Source: Chromobacterium phragmitis (lineage in GTDB: Bacteria > Pseudomonadota > Gammaproteobacteria > Burkholderiales > Chromobacteriaceae). Taken from it: a DNA stretch of 64,000 nt. This document shows, piece by piece, positions 43,068 to 51,859 of the stretch. A program made the translations under genes and the position numbers. Under the pieces are notes generated by a model that ran no database searches, was not told the origin of the DNA, and saw nothing but the letters and a program-made list of their open reading frames with translations. Location of the stretch: contig NZ_CP029495.1 in assembly GCF_003325475.1 (NCBI RefSeq), positions 4,278,001 to 4,342,000 on the forward strand, in the 5' to 3' direction. How positions within the stretch are numbered: position 1 is the stretch's first letter; every line of letters begins with the position of its first letter.

Positions 43068-44420
43068 TCAGCCGGCCCCCGCCCCGCCGCCCAAAGCCTT
43101 GTACAGCAGGGCCAGGTTCTTCAGGCGCTCGAGATTGGACTCCAGCATTTTTTCGTCCGCCTGGCGCTTGCCGCGCGCGGCGTCCAGCCAAGACTGCATG
43201 TCCGCCTCGCCGGCGCGGTAGCGGCTTTCCGCCAGCGCCTCGTTGCGCGCGGCCAAGCCCTGGGCCTCGCGCTGCAGCGCGGCGCTGTCTTCCAGCCTGC
43301 GCCGCGCGGCCAGCCCTTCCTCCACCTCGCGGTAGGCGGCGTATAGCGTCTTGCGGAATTCCGCCTCGGCCAGCTGGTAGTCTGCCTCGCCGGATTTCAG
43401 CTTCAGATTCAGCTGCCGCCAGTTCAGGAAGGGCAAGGACAGCGTGGCGCCCAGGCCCAGCTGCGCGCCGGGCGCGGCGCTGCCGCGGCTCACATCGCCG
43501 CCCAGGCTGAAGCGCGGGAAGAAATCGGCCCGCTTCTGGTCCACATCCGCCAGCTTGCCCCGCAGCCTGGCCTCTGCCGCCATCAGATCCGGCCGCCTGC
43601 GCAGCAGCTCGCCGGGCAGCCCCGCCGCGACGCCCGGCGCCGCGAACCGCGCGGCCAGCGGCGGAATATCCGGCAGCGGCGAGCCCGGCGGCCCGTCCAG
43701 CAACAGCGCCAAGGCGTTTTCCTTTTTGCGCAGCTGCTCGCGCAGGCTCAACAGATTGGCGCGCTGCTCCAGCGCCGCGCTGTCCGCCTGCGTAACGTCC
43801 TGCTCCGCCAGCGCGCCCGCCTTCCACTTGGAGCGGGCCAGCGCCTGCGCGCGGCCGGCGTCGGCCAGCGCCGCCTCGGCCAAGGCGATCTTGGCTTTGC
43901 CGGCGGCGATGTCCCAATACAGCTCGGCGGCGGCGCTGTCGGAGAGCAGGTCCGCGCTGACGGCGTCGTAGCGGCTGGCGACGAAGGCCTCGCCCGAAGC
44001 GCGCCGCGCGGCGTCCAGCCTGCCCCACAAGTCCACCTCGTAATCCACCTTCAGGCTCTCGCTATGGGTGCGGGACCCGCCGCCGCCGTCCAGCGGGCGC
44101 GAGCGGTTGCCCGACAGCGCGCCGCTCAGCGTCGGCCGCGCATCGCTATCGGCCAGCCCGGCCTCCAGTTGCGCCTTGCGCAATTTCAGCAGCGCGATCT
44201 CCAGATCCGGATTGCGGCGTCTCGCCTGCTCCAGCACCCGCAGCAGCGCGGGGTCGCCAAAACCGCTCCACCACGCCTCGCGCGCCATGTTCTGGCCGAT
44301 CTCGCCCGGCAACGACCACTGCGCCGGCTCCGCCAGCGGCTGGCGCTGATACGGCGTGGCCTGGCAGCCCGCCAGCAGCGCGGCCAGCGCCAGCCACGGC
44401 CATGTCTTGCTTGAATTCAT
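43068..44420 (-). CDS. TolC-like outer-membrane factor lipoprotein (NodT family)
   Basis: The 450-residue protein has a lipoprotein signal with a lipobox Cys (LALAALLAGCQ, Cys at about residue 19) and two outer-membrane efflux repeats with long helices (about 60-250 and 260-440). It forms the outer-membrane tunnel for the MacAB pump encoded directly upstream. Three bases separate it from macB, so macA-macB-tolC are one operon. It ends convergently, one base from the deacylase stop. Confidence 0.92.
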   Translation of the reverse strand: MNSSKTWPWLALAALLAGCQATPYQRQPLAEPAQWSLPGEIGQNMAREAWWSGFGDPALLRVLEQARRRNPDLEIALLKLRKAQLEAGLADSDARPTLSGALSGNRSRPLDGGGGSRTHSESLKVDYEVDLWGRLDAARRASGEAFVASRYDAVSADLLSDSAAAELYWDIAAGKAKIALAEAALADAGRAQALARSKWKAGALAEQDVTQADSAALEQRANLLSLREQLRKKENALALLLDGPPGSPLPDIPPLAARFAAPGVAAGLPGELLRRRPDLMAAEARLRGKLADVDQKRADFFPRFSLGGDVSRGSAAPGAQLGLGATLSLPFLNWRQLNLKLKSGEADYQLAEAEFRKTLYAAYREVEEGLAARRRLEDSAALQREAQGLAARNEALAESRYRAGEADMQSWLDAARGKRQADEKMLESNLERLKNLALLYKALGGGAGAG

Positions 44421-44423
44421 TGT

Positions 44424-46358
44424 CTACTCCCGCGCCAAGGCGTCGATCGGGTTCAGCCTGGCGGCGCTGCGCGCGGGCAAAAAGCCGAACAGCACGCCGA
44501 TCAGCGACGAACACGCCACCGCCAGCACGATCGCCGTCAGCGACAGCGACATCCTCCACGAACTGACGAACAGCGCGAACACGAAGCTGATGCCGTAAGA
44601 CAGCGCCACGCCGATGGCGCCGCCCACCAGGCAGACCAGCACCGCCTCGGTGAGGAACTGCTGAAGCACGTCGCCCTGGCGCGCGCCCACCGCCATGCGG
44701 ATGCCGATCTCGCGGGTGCGTTCGGTCACCGAGACCAGCATGATGTTCATCACGCCGATGCCGCCCACCACCAGCGAAATCACCGCGATCAGCGTCAGCA
44801 GCAGCGCCAGCGCGCGGCTGGTGCTCTCCACCGTTTTCAGCACGTCTTCCATATTGTGGGTGAAGAAATCCTTGCTCCCGTGGCGCTGGGTCAGCAACGC
44901 GGTGATGGCCTTCTCCGCCAGCTTGGTGGGCTGGCCGTCCCTCACCCGGATCACGAAGCGGTCGAAATGCTGCTGGCCGAACAAGCGGCTGGCCGCGGTG
45001 GAGTACGGCATCCACAGCTGCAGCGAATTGCCGCCGAAGCCGCGGTCGCGCTGCGCCACCACGCCTACCACCGTCGCCGGCACCGTGCCCACCAGGATGA
45101 TCTTGCCCACCGCCTCGCCGTCGCCGAACAGCTTGCGGCGGGCATTCTTGTCCAGCAGCACCACCTGGCGCTGCAGTCGGATGTCGTCGCGGCTGAAGGC
45201 CTGCCCCTCCGCCATGTTCATGCCTTGCACGCGGAAGAAATCCCGCCCCACGCCGCTGACCGAGCCATTGAGGTCGACATTGCGATAACGTATGCGCTGC
45301 GGCTGCGAGGTTTCCGGCGTCACGCTGTCCACGTAGCCCTCTGCCGCCAGCGCGGCGATATCGCCCGGCAGGAAGGTGCGGATGCCTTCGGCCTTGTCGT
45401 CGCCCCAATCCTTGCCGCGGAACACGGTGATGGTCTGGGTGCCCATCGAGCGGATGTCGTTGAGCACGTAGTCGCGGGCGCCCTCGCCGATGGCGATGAT
45501 GGACACCACCGAGGTGATGCCGATGACGATGCCCAGCATGGTCAGCGCGGTGCGCAGCCGGTTGGACAGCATGGCCAGCATCGCCATCTTGAACGCCTCG
45601 GCCAGCCGCTCGCGCCAGGAAGGGCCGGCAGCCGCGGGCGGCGGCTCGGCGGCCGCCCCATCCGCGGACCCGGCCGCGCCGCTGTCGCGCAAAATCTCGC
45701 CGTCGCGGATTTCGATCACCCGGTCGGTGCGGGCGGCGATGGCCGGGTCATGGGTGACGATGATCACGGTGTGGCCGGCGGCGTTCAGCTCTTTCAGGAT
45801 GCGCATCACTTCCTCGCCGCTGTGGCTGTCCAACGCGCCGGTGGGCTCGTCGGCCAGGATGATGCGGCCGCCGTTCATCAGCGCGCGGGCGATGGACACC
45901 CGCTGCTGCTGGCCGCCGGACAGCTGGCCGGGCTTATGGCGCTCCTTGCCGGCCAGCCCCAACCGCGCCAGCAGCGCGCGCGCCCGCTCGCGCCGCTCTT
46001 GCAGCGCCATGCCGGCGTAGACGGCGGGCATGGCGACGTTGTCCAGGGCCGAAAGATGCGGCAGCAGATGGTAGCGCTGGAAGATAAAGCCGAAGTGATC
46101 GCGCCTGAGTTCGGCCAGCTGGTCGCCGTCCAGGCTGCCGGCGTCGCGCCCGCCTACGCGGTAACGGCCCTCGGACGGTTGATCCAGGCAGCCCAGGATG
46201 TTCATCAGCGTGGACTTCCCGGAACCGGACGCGCCGACAATGGCCACCATTTCACCGGGCGCGATGCGCAGCGTCACGTCCTTCAGCACCGCCACCTCGT
46301 CCTCGCCGGACGGAAAGCGCCGCCAGACGCCATCCAGCTCCAATCCGGCTCCGCTCAT
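44424..46358 (-). CDS. macB: MacB-like ABC exporter, fused ATPase and permease
   Basis: The 644-residue protein starts with an ABC ATPase domain (Walker A GASGSGKST near residue 40, signature LSGGQQQR, Walker B ILADEP), then has a first transmembrane helix near 275, a large periplasmic MacB domain (about 300-515) and three C-terminal helices with the FtsX-type signature (ISLVVGGIGVMNIMLVSVTERTREIGIRMAVGARQ). MacB is a mechanotransmission exporter of macrolides, peptides and enterotoxins. It overlaps macA as ATGA. The substrate here is unknown. Confidence 0.94.
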   Translation of the reverse strand: MSGAGLELDGVWRRFPSGEDEVAVLKDVTLRIAPGEMVAIVGASGSGKSTLMNILGCLDQPSEGRYRVGGRDAGSLDGDQLAELRRDHFGFIFQRYHLLPHLSALDNVAMPAVYAGMALQERRERARALLARLGLAGKERHKPGQLSGGQQQRVSIARALMNGGRIILADEPTGALDSHSGEEVMRILKELNAAGHTVIIVTHDPAIAARTDRVIEIRDGEILRDSGAAGSADGAAAEPPPAAAGPSWRERLAEAFKMAMLAMLSNRLRTALTMLGIVIGITSVVSIIAIGEGARDYVLNDIRSMGTQTITVFRGKDWGDDKAEGIRTFLPGDIAALAAEGYVDSVTPETSQPQRIRYRNVDLNGSVSGVGRDFFRVQGMNMAEGQAFSRDDIRLQRQVVLLDKNARRKLFGDGEAVGKIILVGTVPATVVGVVAQRDRGFGGNSLQLWMPYSTAASRLFGQQHFDRFVIRVRDGQPTKLAEKAITALLTQRHGSKDFFTHNMEDVLKTVESTSRALALLLTLIAVISLVVGGIGVMNIMLVSVTERTREIGIRMAVGARQGDVLQQFLTEAVLVCLVGGAIGVALSYGISFVFALFVSSWRMSLSLTAIVLAVACSSLIGVLFGFLPARSAARLNPIDALARE

Positions 46359-47581
46359 GCGCTCACCATCACCGCGCCGCCCTCCTCGGGCTTGTCGGGC
46401 TGCTCGCCGGTCACCACCTGCTCGCCCGCCTTCAGGCCGTCCAGCACCTGGGCGCGGGTGGACGTCTTCATGCCGATGCGAACCTGCCGCTCTTCCAGCC
46501 TGCCGTCCTTGCCCTTCACCTTCACCGCGTAGCGGCCATCCTTGCCGGCCGCGCCCAGCGCGGACAGCGGAACGCTCAGCGCCCCGTCCACGCGGGCGAG
46601 GACGATGCTCACCTGGGTGGTCATGTCCACCCGCAGCTTGCCGTCGGGATTGGGCACGTCGAACAGCGCCTTGTAGAACATGGCGTTATTGATCTTTTCC
46701 GGCATCGGCAAGATGGCGCGCAGCTTGCCCCAATAGCGCTGGTCCGGCGCGCCCAGCACGGTGAAATACACCGGCAGGCCGGCCTTCACCCGGATCACGT
46801 CCGCCTCGGCCACGTAGGCGCGCACCGTCACCTTGCTCAGGTCGGCCAGTTTGAGGATCACCGGCACCGTCTGGGTGGCGATCACCGTCTGGCCCTGCTG
46901 GGTGACGATTTCCAGCACCTCGCCGTCCATCGGCGCCAGGATGCGGGTGTAGCCCAGCTTGGTGCGCCGGCTGTCCAGTTGCGACTGGTCCTGGCGGATC
47001 TGCGCCTGCAGCTCCGCCAGCCCGGCTTTCAGTGTCCGATAGGCGGTATCCGCCGCCAGCCAGTCCTTGTCCGAAGTGGAGCCTTCGGCGCGCATGCGGC
47101 GCTGCCGCGCCAGCTCCTGCTCGGCTTGCCGCAGCGAGGCCTGCTTGGCCTCGCGCTGGGCGAAGCGCGCGTCCAGCGAGGCCTCGGCGGCGCGCAAATC
47201 GTTCAGGCTGTCTTCCGGATCGATTTCCGCCAGCAGTTGCCCCTGCTTCACCTTGTCGCCGGCCTCTACCTTCAGAGACTTGAGCTGGCCATTCGCCTGA
47301 GCGCCCACATCCACCTGCCGCAACGCCTGGACCACCCCGCTGGCCAGTACCAGATCCTCCAGCTCGCCCTTCTCCACCTTGGCGGTCAATACCGCCGGCG
47401 GCGGCGGCTCCGCCAGCCAGCGGTGCGCCCCCCAGGCCGCTAAGGCCATCATCGCCAACAAAGCCATGGCGTTGCGCCATGGCCGCCTGCCGAATCCCCA
47501 CCGCCGAAACCGCCGCCACAAGGCGGCCAGCCCGCGCGCGGGGAGCAAGAAAACGCCAAACCATTGCCTGAACCGCATCAT
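46355..47581 (-). CDS. macA: MacA-like periplasmic adaptor (membrane fusion protein)
   Basis: The 408-residue adaptor has one N-terminal transmembrane helix (about residues 40-58), a lipoyl domain split around a helical hairpin (VDVGAQANGQLKSLKVEAGDKVKQGQLLAEIDPED ... GYTRILAPMDGEVLEI), and beta-barrel and membrane-proximal domains. It links MacB to the TolC-like factor. About 38 residues, Arg-rich and amphipathic, precede the membrane helix, which is longer than in E. coli MacA. The start is the ATG at 47581 or the next codon; a TTG lies three codons earlier and no good ribosome-binding site decides. Confidence 0.9.
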   Translation of the reverse strand: MMRFRQWFGVFLLPARGLAALWRRFRRWGFGRRPWRNAMALLAMMALAAWGAHRWLAEPPPPAVLTAKVEKGELEDLVLASGVVQALRQVDVGAQANGQLKSLKVEAGDKVKQGQLLAEIDPEDSLNDLRAAEASLDARFAQREAKQASLRQAEQELARQRRMRAEGSTSDKDWLAADTAYRTLKAGLAELQAQIRQDQSQLDSRRTKLGYTRILAPMDGEVLEIVTQQGQTVIATQTVPVILKLADLSKVTVRAYVAEADVIRVKAGLPVYFTVLGAPDQRYWGKLRAILPMPEKINNAMFYKALFDVPNPDGKLRVDMTTQVSIVLARVDGALSVPLSALGAAGKDGRYAVKVKGKDGRLEERQVRIGMKTSTRAQVLDGLKAGEQVVTGEQPDKPEEGGAVMVSA

Positions 47582-47811
47582 CACCAACAAGCCGTTAACA
47601 AAAACAAACCTTGTCAGGCAATTCAGTTACAAAATAGTTCCTGCCCCACCTTATTCAGAAGAATCGAATGCGCCTGATCTCACTGCGATGCGGCGTTCCA
47701 CGCCTTGTCGCTTGGCTCCATCGCAATCAAGCAGATTGTGAACAGCTTCTCACGCGAGGGCGGCATTGCGCGTAGACTAGTCGCTCCATCAGATCAGCAG
47801 CAGAGCATTCC

Positions 47812-48654
47812 ATGGGTTTCCTGAACTTCAAGCAGGTCGATGTCTTCAGCTCCACGCCCCTCAAAGGCAATCCAGTAGCCGTGGTATTTGATGCCGACGG
47901 GCTGGATGATCGGCAAATGGCGGCCTTCGCCAACTGGACCAACCTCAGTGAGACAACCTTCATCCTCCCGCCCACAGACCCGCGAGCCGACTATCGCCTG
48001 CGGATTTTCACCACCCTGGGCGAGCTGCCGTTCGCCGGGCACCCCACCTTGGGCAGCTGCCACGCCTGGCTGGAATCCGGCGGCCGGCCCCAAGGCGAGG
48101 AAATCATCCAAGAGTGCGAGGTGGGGCTGGTGAAGATCCGCCGCCAGGGAAAGCAATTGGCATTCCTGGCCCCGCCCTTGCTGCGTTCCGGGCCGGTGGC
48201 GACCGAGCTGGTGGAACAGGTGCGCCTGGGATTGCGCCTGGCGCCTGGAGAGATCGCCGCCGCCCAATGGGTCGACAACGGCGCGGGTTGGCTGGTGGTG
48301 ATGCTGGCCAAGCGCCAGCAAGTGCTGGACCTGCAACCCGACTATCCGGCGTTGAGAGGATTGGCCGTAGGCGTGATCGCGCCGTGCGACCCGCAACAAG
48401 ACGATGTCGACGCGCAGTTCGAGGTGCGAGCCTTCATCTCTGGCGACGGGATGCCGGAAGATCCGGCTACCGGCAGCCTGAATGCGGGCATTGCCCAGTG
48501 GTTGCTGGGCGCAGGGCTGGCGCCCGCGCGCTATCGCGTCAGCCAGGGTTTGAGCATGGGACGCGCCGGGCGCATCGAGGTGGAGCAAGTGGGCGACCAG
48601 GTGTGGATCGGCGGCAATGCCGTGACCTGCATCGAAGGCCGCCTCATATTGTAG
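47812..48654 (+). CDS. PhzF-family epimerase/isomerase
   Basis: The 280-residue protein has the two-domain PhzF fold: FKQVDVFSSTPLKGNPVAVVFDADGL at the N-terminus, the catalytic Glu in NLSETTF (about residue 47), FTTLGELPFAGHPTLG (about 66-81) and EDPATGSLNAG (about 215-226) in the second half. Family members isomerise small metabolites, as PhzF does in phenazine synthesis. No phenazine genes are nearby, so the substrate is unknown. It is monocistronic and ends at a repeat-rich region. Confidence 0.9.
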   Translation: MGFLNFKQVDVFSSTPLKGNPVAVVFDADGLDDRQMAAFANWTNLSETTFILPPTDPRADYRLRIFTTLGELPFAGHPTLGSCHAWLESGGRPQGEEIIQECEVGLVKIRRQGKQLAFLAPPLLRSGPVATELVEQVRLGLRLAPGEIAAAQWVDNGAGWLVVMLAKRQQVLDLQPDYPALRGLAVGVIAPCDPQQDDVDAQFEVRAFISGDGMPEDPATGSLNAGIAQWLLGAGLAPARYRVSQGLSMGRAGRIEVEQVGDQVWIGGNAVTCIEGRLIL

Positions 48655-48664
48655 AAGCCTGCAG

Positions 48665-48881
48665 CCCATAGGCTGGGCAGGATGAAATGAAACCCAACGG
48701 TTACCGAGAACAAACAGATTCCACTCATAGAAATCATCGTGTTTTTCGCGGCAAACGTTGGGCTTCGCAAGCGTAGAGTGGCTAACAAAACCTCAGGCGG
48801 TCGCTTGTAAGTCGCTGATCTTCCATGTGCGCCACTGCGCAAAATATAGGTTTTGTTAGCGGCTCTTAGCCCAACCTATGG
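48665..48881. repeat. Dispersed repeat copy carrying a MITE
   Basis: This is a second copy of the repeat at 50035-50156. The two share a long internal block from TTACCGAGAAC through CAAACGTTGGGCTTCG with few differences. The copy here is interrupted near its right end by the 90-bp MITE at 48776-48865, and its last part (TTAGCCCAACCTATGG) continues after the MITE. Both ends can form AGCCCAAC/GTTGGGCT hairpins. Confidence 0.75.
48776..48865. mobile_element. 90-bp MITE, copy 1
   Basis: The element runs from GAGTGGCTAACAAAACCT to AGGTTTTGTTAGCGGCTC, with near-perfect terminal inverted repeats. It differs from the copy at 53276-53365 in one base. Flanking triplets are GTA and TTA, so the target was a TNA or TA site. 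Its ends match those of the IS at 50560-51422, which could mobilise it. It encodes no protein. Confidence 0.88.
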
Positions 48882-48893
48882 CCCTGATTTTCC

Positions 48894-49361
48894 TCACCAT
48901 TTTTGCTGTTGATTTTTTTCACCTATCTTGTCACACAATCTAGACTGAGAAAAACCATACTCCATATCAATCACCACGACCTCTTCCCCCTTAAAACTCT
49001 CACCGAACTGATTTATCTCCATTACAACCCCTTTTTTACAATAAACATTATTAACTCCTACCCAACCATTATTTATAAATTTCCGAATGCAAGCGCGTGC
49101 AACTTTTTCAGACCAACTCTTCATCGACACTTTCCGCAACACACGATACGATCCGATCATTATCTTATCATTATTATATCTATACACAACATCTGCACCG
49201 CAACCATCCAAAATACTAGCATCCGACACCATCATAACCAAATGCTCACCTGATTCATGCTTGGTCAGCATGGAAAAAACAATTAAAAAAAACATGCAAA
49301 TTATAAAAAAAACAAAAAACTTATCAAGAAAATTACTACATTTACCATGAAGATAAATCAT
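48894..49361 (-). CDS. Membrane-anchored small protein, unknown function
   Basis: The 155-residue product has one N-terminal hydrophobic helix (about residues 13-31, KFFVFFIICMFFLIVFSML) and a periplasmic or cytoplasmic polar domain with three Cys (DGCGADVVY, RACIRKF, YCKKG). It is very AT-rich. It sits among immunity genes and could be an immunity protein acting on a membrane-targeted or periplasmic toxin, but I do not recognise the family. The stop lies 13 bp from a dispersed repeat. Confidence 0.5.
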   Translation of the reverse strand: MIYLHGKCSNFLDKFFVFFIICMFFLIVFSMLTKHESGEHLVMMVSDASILDGCGADVVYRYNNDKIMIGSYRVLRKVSMKSWSEKVARACIRKFINNGWVGVNNVYCKKGVVMEINQFGESFKGEEVVVIDMEYGFSQSRLCDKIGEKNQQQKW

Positions 49362-49441
49362 TTAATTCTCACTTACCTTCCACTAAAATTGGAAAGCTGA
49401 ACGAAGAACCACCATTAATAGGAGGGCTAGGCAATTTCAAC

Positions 49442-49816
49442 TTATCTTGCACACATCACAAACTCTACATCTGGATTTTCCAAACAGATTACCTCAACTA
49501 CATCATTGGATGTTAAAACCAGATACTGCTTCGCATCACTTCTAATCCCATATGACTGATCTAAAAACCATTGAAGATAATCTGAATTTTCAACCTCATA
49601 CAGCATCCCACCCAACTTACTTACAGAATCAATCTCTTCTAAAGTTTTCAAAACATCTCCCTCATCACTTTTTCTATAACTTAGATAAGAGTTGAAAGAG
49701 ATTAAAACTCGCTCCTCCCGCCTACAAAGATGAAGCTGCAAAACTCCCCCTCTATCAACGAGCATATCCAACGAAAAAACCCCATCAATCAATCTCGAGC
49801 ATTTAATCATGGCCAT
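49442..49816 (-). CDS. Probable immunity protein of the adjacent toxin tip
   Basis: This AT-rich gene encodes a 124-residue soluble acidic protein (start at 49816, or the ATG at 49810). It overlaps the 3' end of the toxin tip at 49803-50066 by 14 bases on the same strand, the usual geometry for a cognate immunity gene behind a polymorphic-toxin C-terminus. The sequence (RLIDGVFSLDMLVDRGGVLQLHLCRREERVLISFNSYL) is not one I can assign to a named family. Function is inferred from position and size. Confidence 0.6.
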   Translation of the reverse strand: MAMIKCSRLIDGVFSLDMLVDRGGVLQLHLCRREERVLISFNSYLSYRKSDEGDVLKTLEEIDSVSKLGGMLYEVENSDYLQWFLDQSYGIRSDAKQYLVLTSNDVVEVICLENPDVEFVMCAR

Positions 49817-50066
49817 ACCTCACCTTTTCTTTGCTTTTTCCTTGCTGAATCTCTAGCGTAGGTCGCCCGTCAGAGCTCTTCTCTCGAACAATCACAGTTC
49901 TACCATCCCCCAATGTACCTACCCTCATCCCATTTGGGAGGACTCGCACATTACTTGGTTGTAAATGATCAAAATCTTTATTAGCCTCATCAATCCCACC
50001 AGGCTTTTCCCACAAAGTTGACCTCCCTTTAGGTCCGTAGGTTGGGCTGAATAGAATGAAGCCCAA
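49803..50066 (-). pseudogene. Orphan polymorphic-toxin C-terminal tip (CdiA-CT-like fragment)
   Basis: The readable part, KPGGIDEANKDFDHLQPSNV followed by GMRVGTLGDGRTVIVREKSSDGRPTLEIQ, is a C-terminal toxin module recurrent in CdiA/FhaB and other polymorphic toxins. Here only about 75 residues remain. The first residues (MGFILFSPTYGPKG) are encoded by the dispersed repeat at 50035-50156, so the original upstream gene is gone. Without an N-terminal delivery region it is an orphan tip, of the kind that can recombine into a full-length toxin gene. It is followed by an overlapping immunity gene. Confidence 0.65.
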
Positions 50067-50156
50067 CGCTTACCGAGAACGAACAGATTCCACTCATAGA
50101 AATCATCGTATTTTTCGCGGCAAACGTTGGGCTTCGAAAGCTTAGCCCAAGCTATG
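50035..50156. repeat. Dispersed repeat, intact copy
   Basis: The repeat of about 120 bp begins CCGTAGGTTGGGCTGAAT, has a GCCCAACG block, a central TTACCGAGAACGAACAGATT segment, then CAAACGTTGGGCTTCG and TTAGCCCAAGCTATG. Each end can fold into a TTGGGCT/AGCCCAA hairpin. Copies in this window are at 48665-48881 (with a MITE) and, in part, 236-274. It supplies the start of the toxin tip on one side and the stop codon of the immunity-like gene on the other. Confidence 0.75.
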
Positions 50157-50538
50157 ACTCCTGACTAAAATCAGCTAAAAATTTTGCCACCATTTCACTA
50201 TCATTCTGCGTTTTAACCATTTTCCTTAATACTGGAATTAAATGATAAAGCATTAAATTTATATCTTCCGACCTCAATGGTTTACATTCTCGAATTATCA
50301 TTAAAAAAGGCTCCAAGGCCATAAAGCTCGCAAAAACCTCGTAGGGTAATGCACTAGCAAAAGGCATTTTTGCCAAATAGAATCGAGCCAATCTTATCTG
50401 ATCCACTCTCTTCCAAGATTTTTTCTTAATAAGTTCAAATGCCTCATAATAATTTAGCTTATTTAATCCGTACTTTTCAAGCACCCAATCAGCCGCATCG
50501 GCAGAAGACATTTTCCGTATCAGTTCAATATTTTCCAT
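50152..50538 (-). CDS. Orphan immunity-like protein
   Basis: The 128-residue, AT-rich, helical soluble protein (MENIELIRKMSSADAADWVL, then EAFELIKKKSWKRVDQIRLARFYL) has no family I recognise. It lies between the IS5-like element and a dispersed repeat, in the same orientation as the other toxin-immunity remnants, which makes an immunity role likely. Its TAG stop lies within the edge of the repeat, so the C-terminus may have been altered. An alternative is an unrelated small cytoplasmic protein. Confidence 0.5.
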   Translation of the reverse strand: MENIELIRKMSSADAADWVLEKYGLNKLNYYEAFELIKKKSWKRVDQIRLARFYLAKMPFASALPYEVFASFMALEPFLMIIRECKPLRSEDINLMLYHLIPVLRKMVKTQNDSEMVAKFLADFSQES

Positions 50539-50559
50539 AAACAGCCTCAGATATATTTA

Positions 50560-51422
50560 GAGCCGCTAACAAAACCTCTTGATGCCAGATGCGTATGCCC
50601 TCACCTGGCGAAGATGCAACGAAAAGTCATCAGCCAGAAGCTTTGGAAGTCATTGCAGCCGCTACTCTCCCCGCCGCCGCGTTCCCGCCGGGGTGGGAGG
50701 CCGCGGCTGGATGATTTTGCTGCCCTCAACGGCATCTTGTTTGTTCTCACTACCGGCATTCCTTGGGAGGACCTCCCGCAGGAACTCGGTTTTGGCAGCG
50801 GGATGACCTGCTGGCGAAGGCTGCGGGATTGGCAAGCGCAAGGCATTTGGGACCGCCTACACCTGGCTCTGCTGATACAACTGCGCCAACACGATCAAAT
50901 TGATTGGAGCCGGGCCAGCATTGATGGGGCTAGCGTTGCCAGCCCCCGGGGGGCCAAGAGACCGGCCCCAACCCCACCGATCGAGGTAAATGCGGCAGCA
51001 AACGGCACATCATCGTAGATCGCCGAGGTTTGCCATTGGCGCTGAGCATTACCGGCGCCAATCGACACGACTCCATGGTCTTCAAAACTTTGGTCGATGC
51101 GATTCCTGCCGTTCCTGGTTTGCCTGGGCGGCCCAGACAAAAGCCCTACAAGTTGCACGCAGATAAAGGCTACGACTACCGCCGTTGCCGTGAACACCTT
51201 CGCCGACGCGGAATTTTGGTGCGAATTGCTCGTCGTGGGGTGGAAAGCAGCGAGAGATTGGGCCGCCACCGTTGGGTGGTGGAACGCACCCATTCTTGGC
51301 TAGCTGGCTTCGGGAAATTGCGCATCCGCTTCGAGCGGCGGCTGGATACGCATTACGCCTTGCTCAAGCTGGCTGTCTCATTGATATGTCTGCGATTTGT
51401 CGACAGGTTTTGTTAGCGGGTC
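50560..51422 (+). mobile_element. IS5-family (IS427-like group) insertion sequence
   Basis: The 863-bp element runs from GAGCCGCTAACAAAACCT to AGGTTTTGTTAGCGGGTC; these 18-bp terminal inverted repeats differ at one position. Flanking bases are TTTA on the left and TAAG on the right, consistent with duplication of a TA or TNA target. It carries one transposase gene in two overlapping frames. It separates the cdiI-like gene from the next immunity-like gene. Confidence 0.9.
50614..51416 (+). CDS. IS5/IS427-like transposase, two frames joined by -1 frameshift
   Basis: The first frame (50614-51018) holds the N-terminal DUF4096-like domain (WKSLQPLLSPPPRSRRGGRPR, GIPWEDLP) and the first catalytic Asp (SIDGASV). 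The second frame carries the rest (KRHIIVDRRGLPLALSITGA, ADKGYDYRRCRE, and the Glu in VVERTHSWL). A -1 slip on the CCCCCGGGGGG run at 50943-50953 joins them exactly: reading becomes RGGQETGPNPTDRGKCGSKR. Such programmed frameshifting is usual in this group, so the transposase may be active. Confidence 0.9.
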
Positions 51423-51859
51423 TAAGAAGAGAATAATGTAACCTTGGAAAGGGCATGCCCCTCATCAAACTCAAAATGGATAAATAGCTCACCCATATCA
51501 AATTTGATCCATTTGCCATGCGTTCCTTTGCAAAAAGAGGTGCCTTCAAAATATTTCATCACATCGCTTATTCCCACTTCATCAATCAGGCCATCAAACA
51601 ATTTTGACAAACATAAACAAGCTGAATACTCACCATCTGATTTCACATAAAATATAACAGCATTCAGAACATCAGTATCAAAAACAAATTCAATTCCAGA
51701 CTCTAGGAATCTGTAAAAGACATTTTTTACTCCAAACTCATCAAACTCATCTAAAACAAAATTTTCACCAATCATTTCAATCAAAGGAAGAATATTTGAA
51801 CTTCCTTCTCGAGAGCCAAGAGCTGCTGCATAAGCAGACCAGTCACCATTTACAATCAT
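51422..51859 (-). CDS. Probable cognate immunity protein (cdiI-like)
   Basis: The AT-rich gene encodes a 145-residue acidic soluble protein (NILPLIEMIGENFVLDEFDEFGVKNVFYRF ... FIHFEFDEGHALSKVTLFSS). Its ATG overlaps the toxin stop as ATGA, the hallmark of a toxin-immunity pair. I do not recognise the family. The TAG stop uses the terminal base of the IS5-like element, so the insertion hit the very end of the gene and the natural C-terminus may be missing a few residues. Function is inferred from context. Confidence 0.7.
   Translation of the reverse strand: MIVNGDWSAYAAALGSREGSSNILPLIEMIGENFVLDEFDEFGVKNVFYRFLESGIEFVFDTDVLNAVIFYVKSDGEYSACLCLSKLFDGLIDEVGISDVMKYFEGTSFCKGTHGKWIKFDMGELFIHFEFDEGHALSKVTLFSS

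Noticed and set aside
48531..48842. Small gene reading through the MITE (peptide GAHGRSATYKRPPEVLLATL)
   Set aside because: The same peptide appears in the frame at 53256-53474 only because both copies of the 90-bp MITE are translated; it is a property of the element, not a gene.
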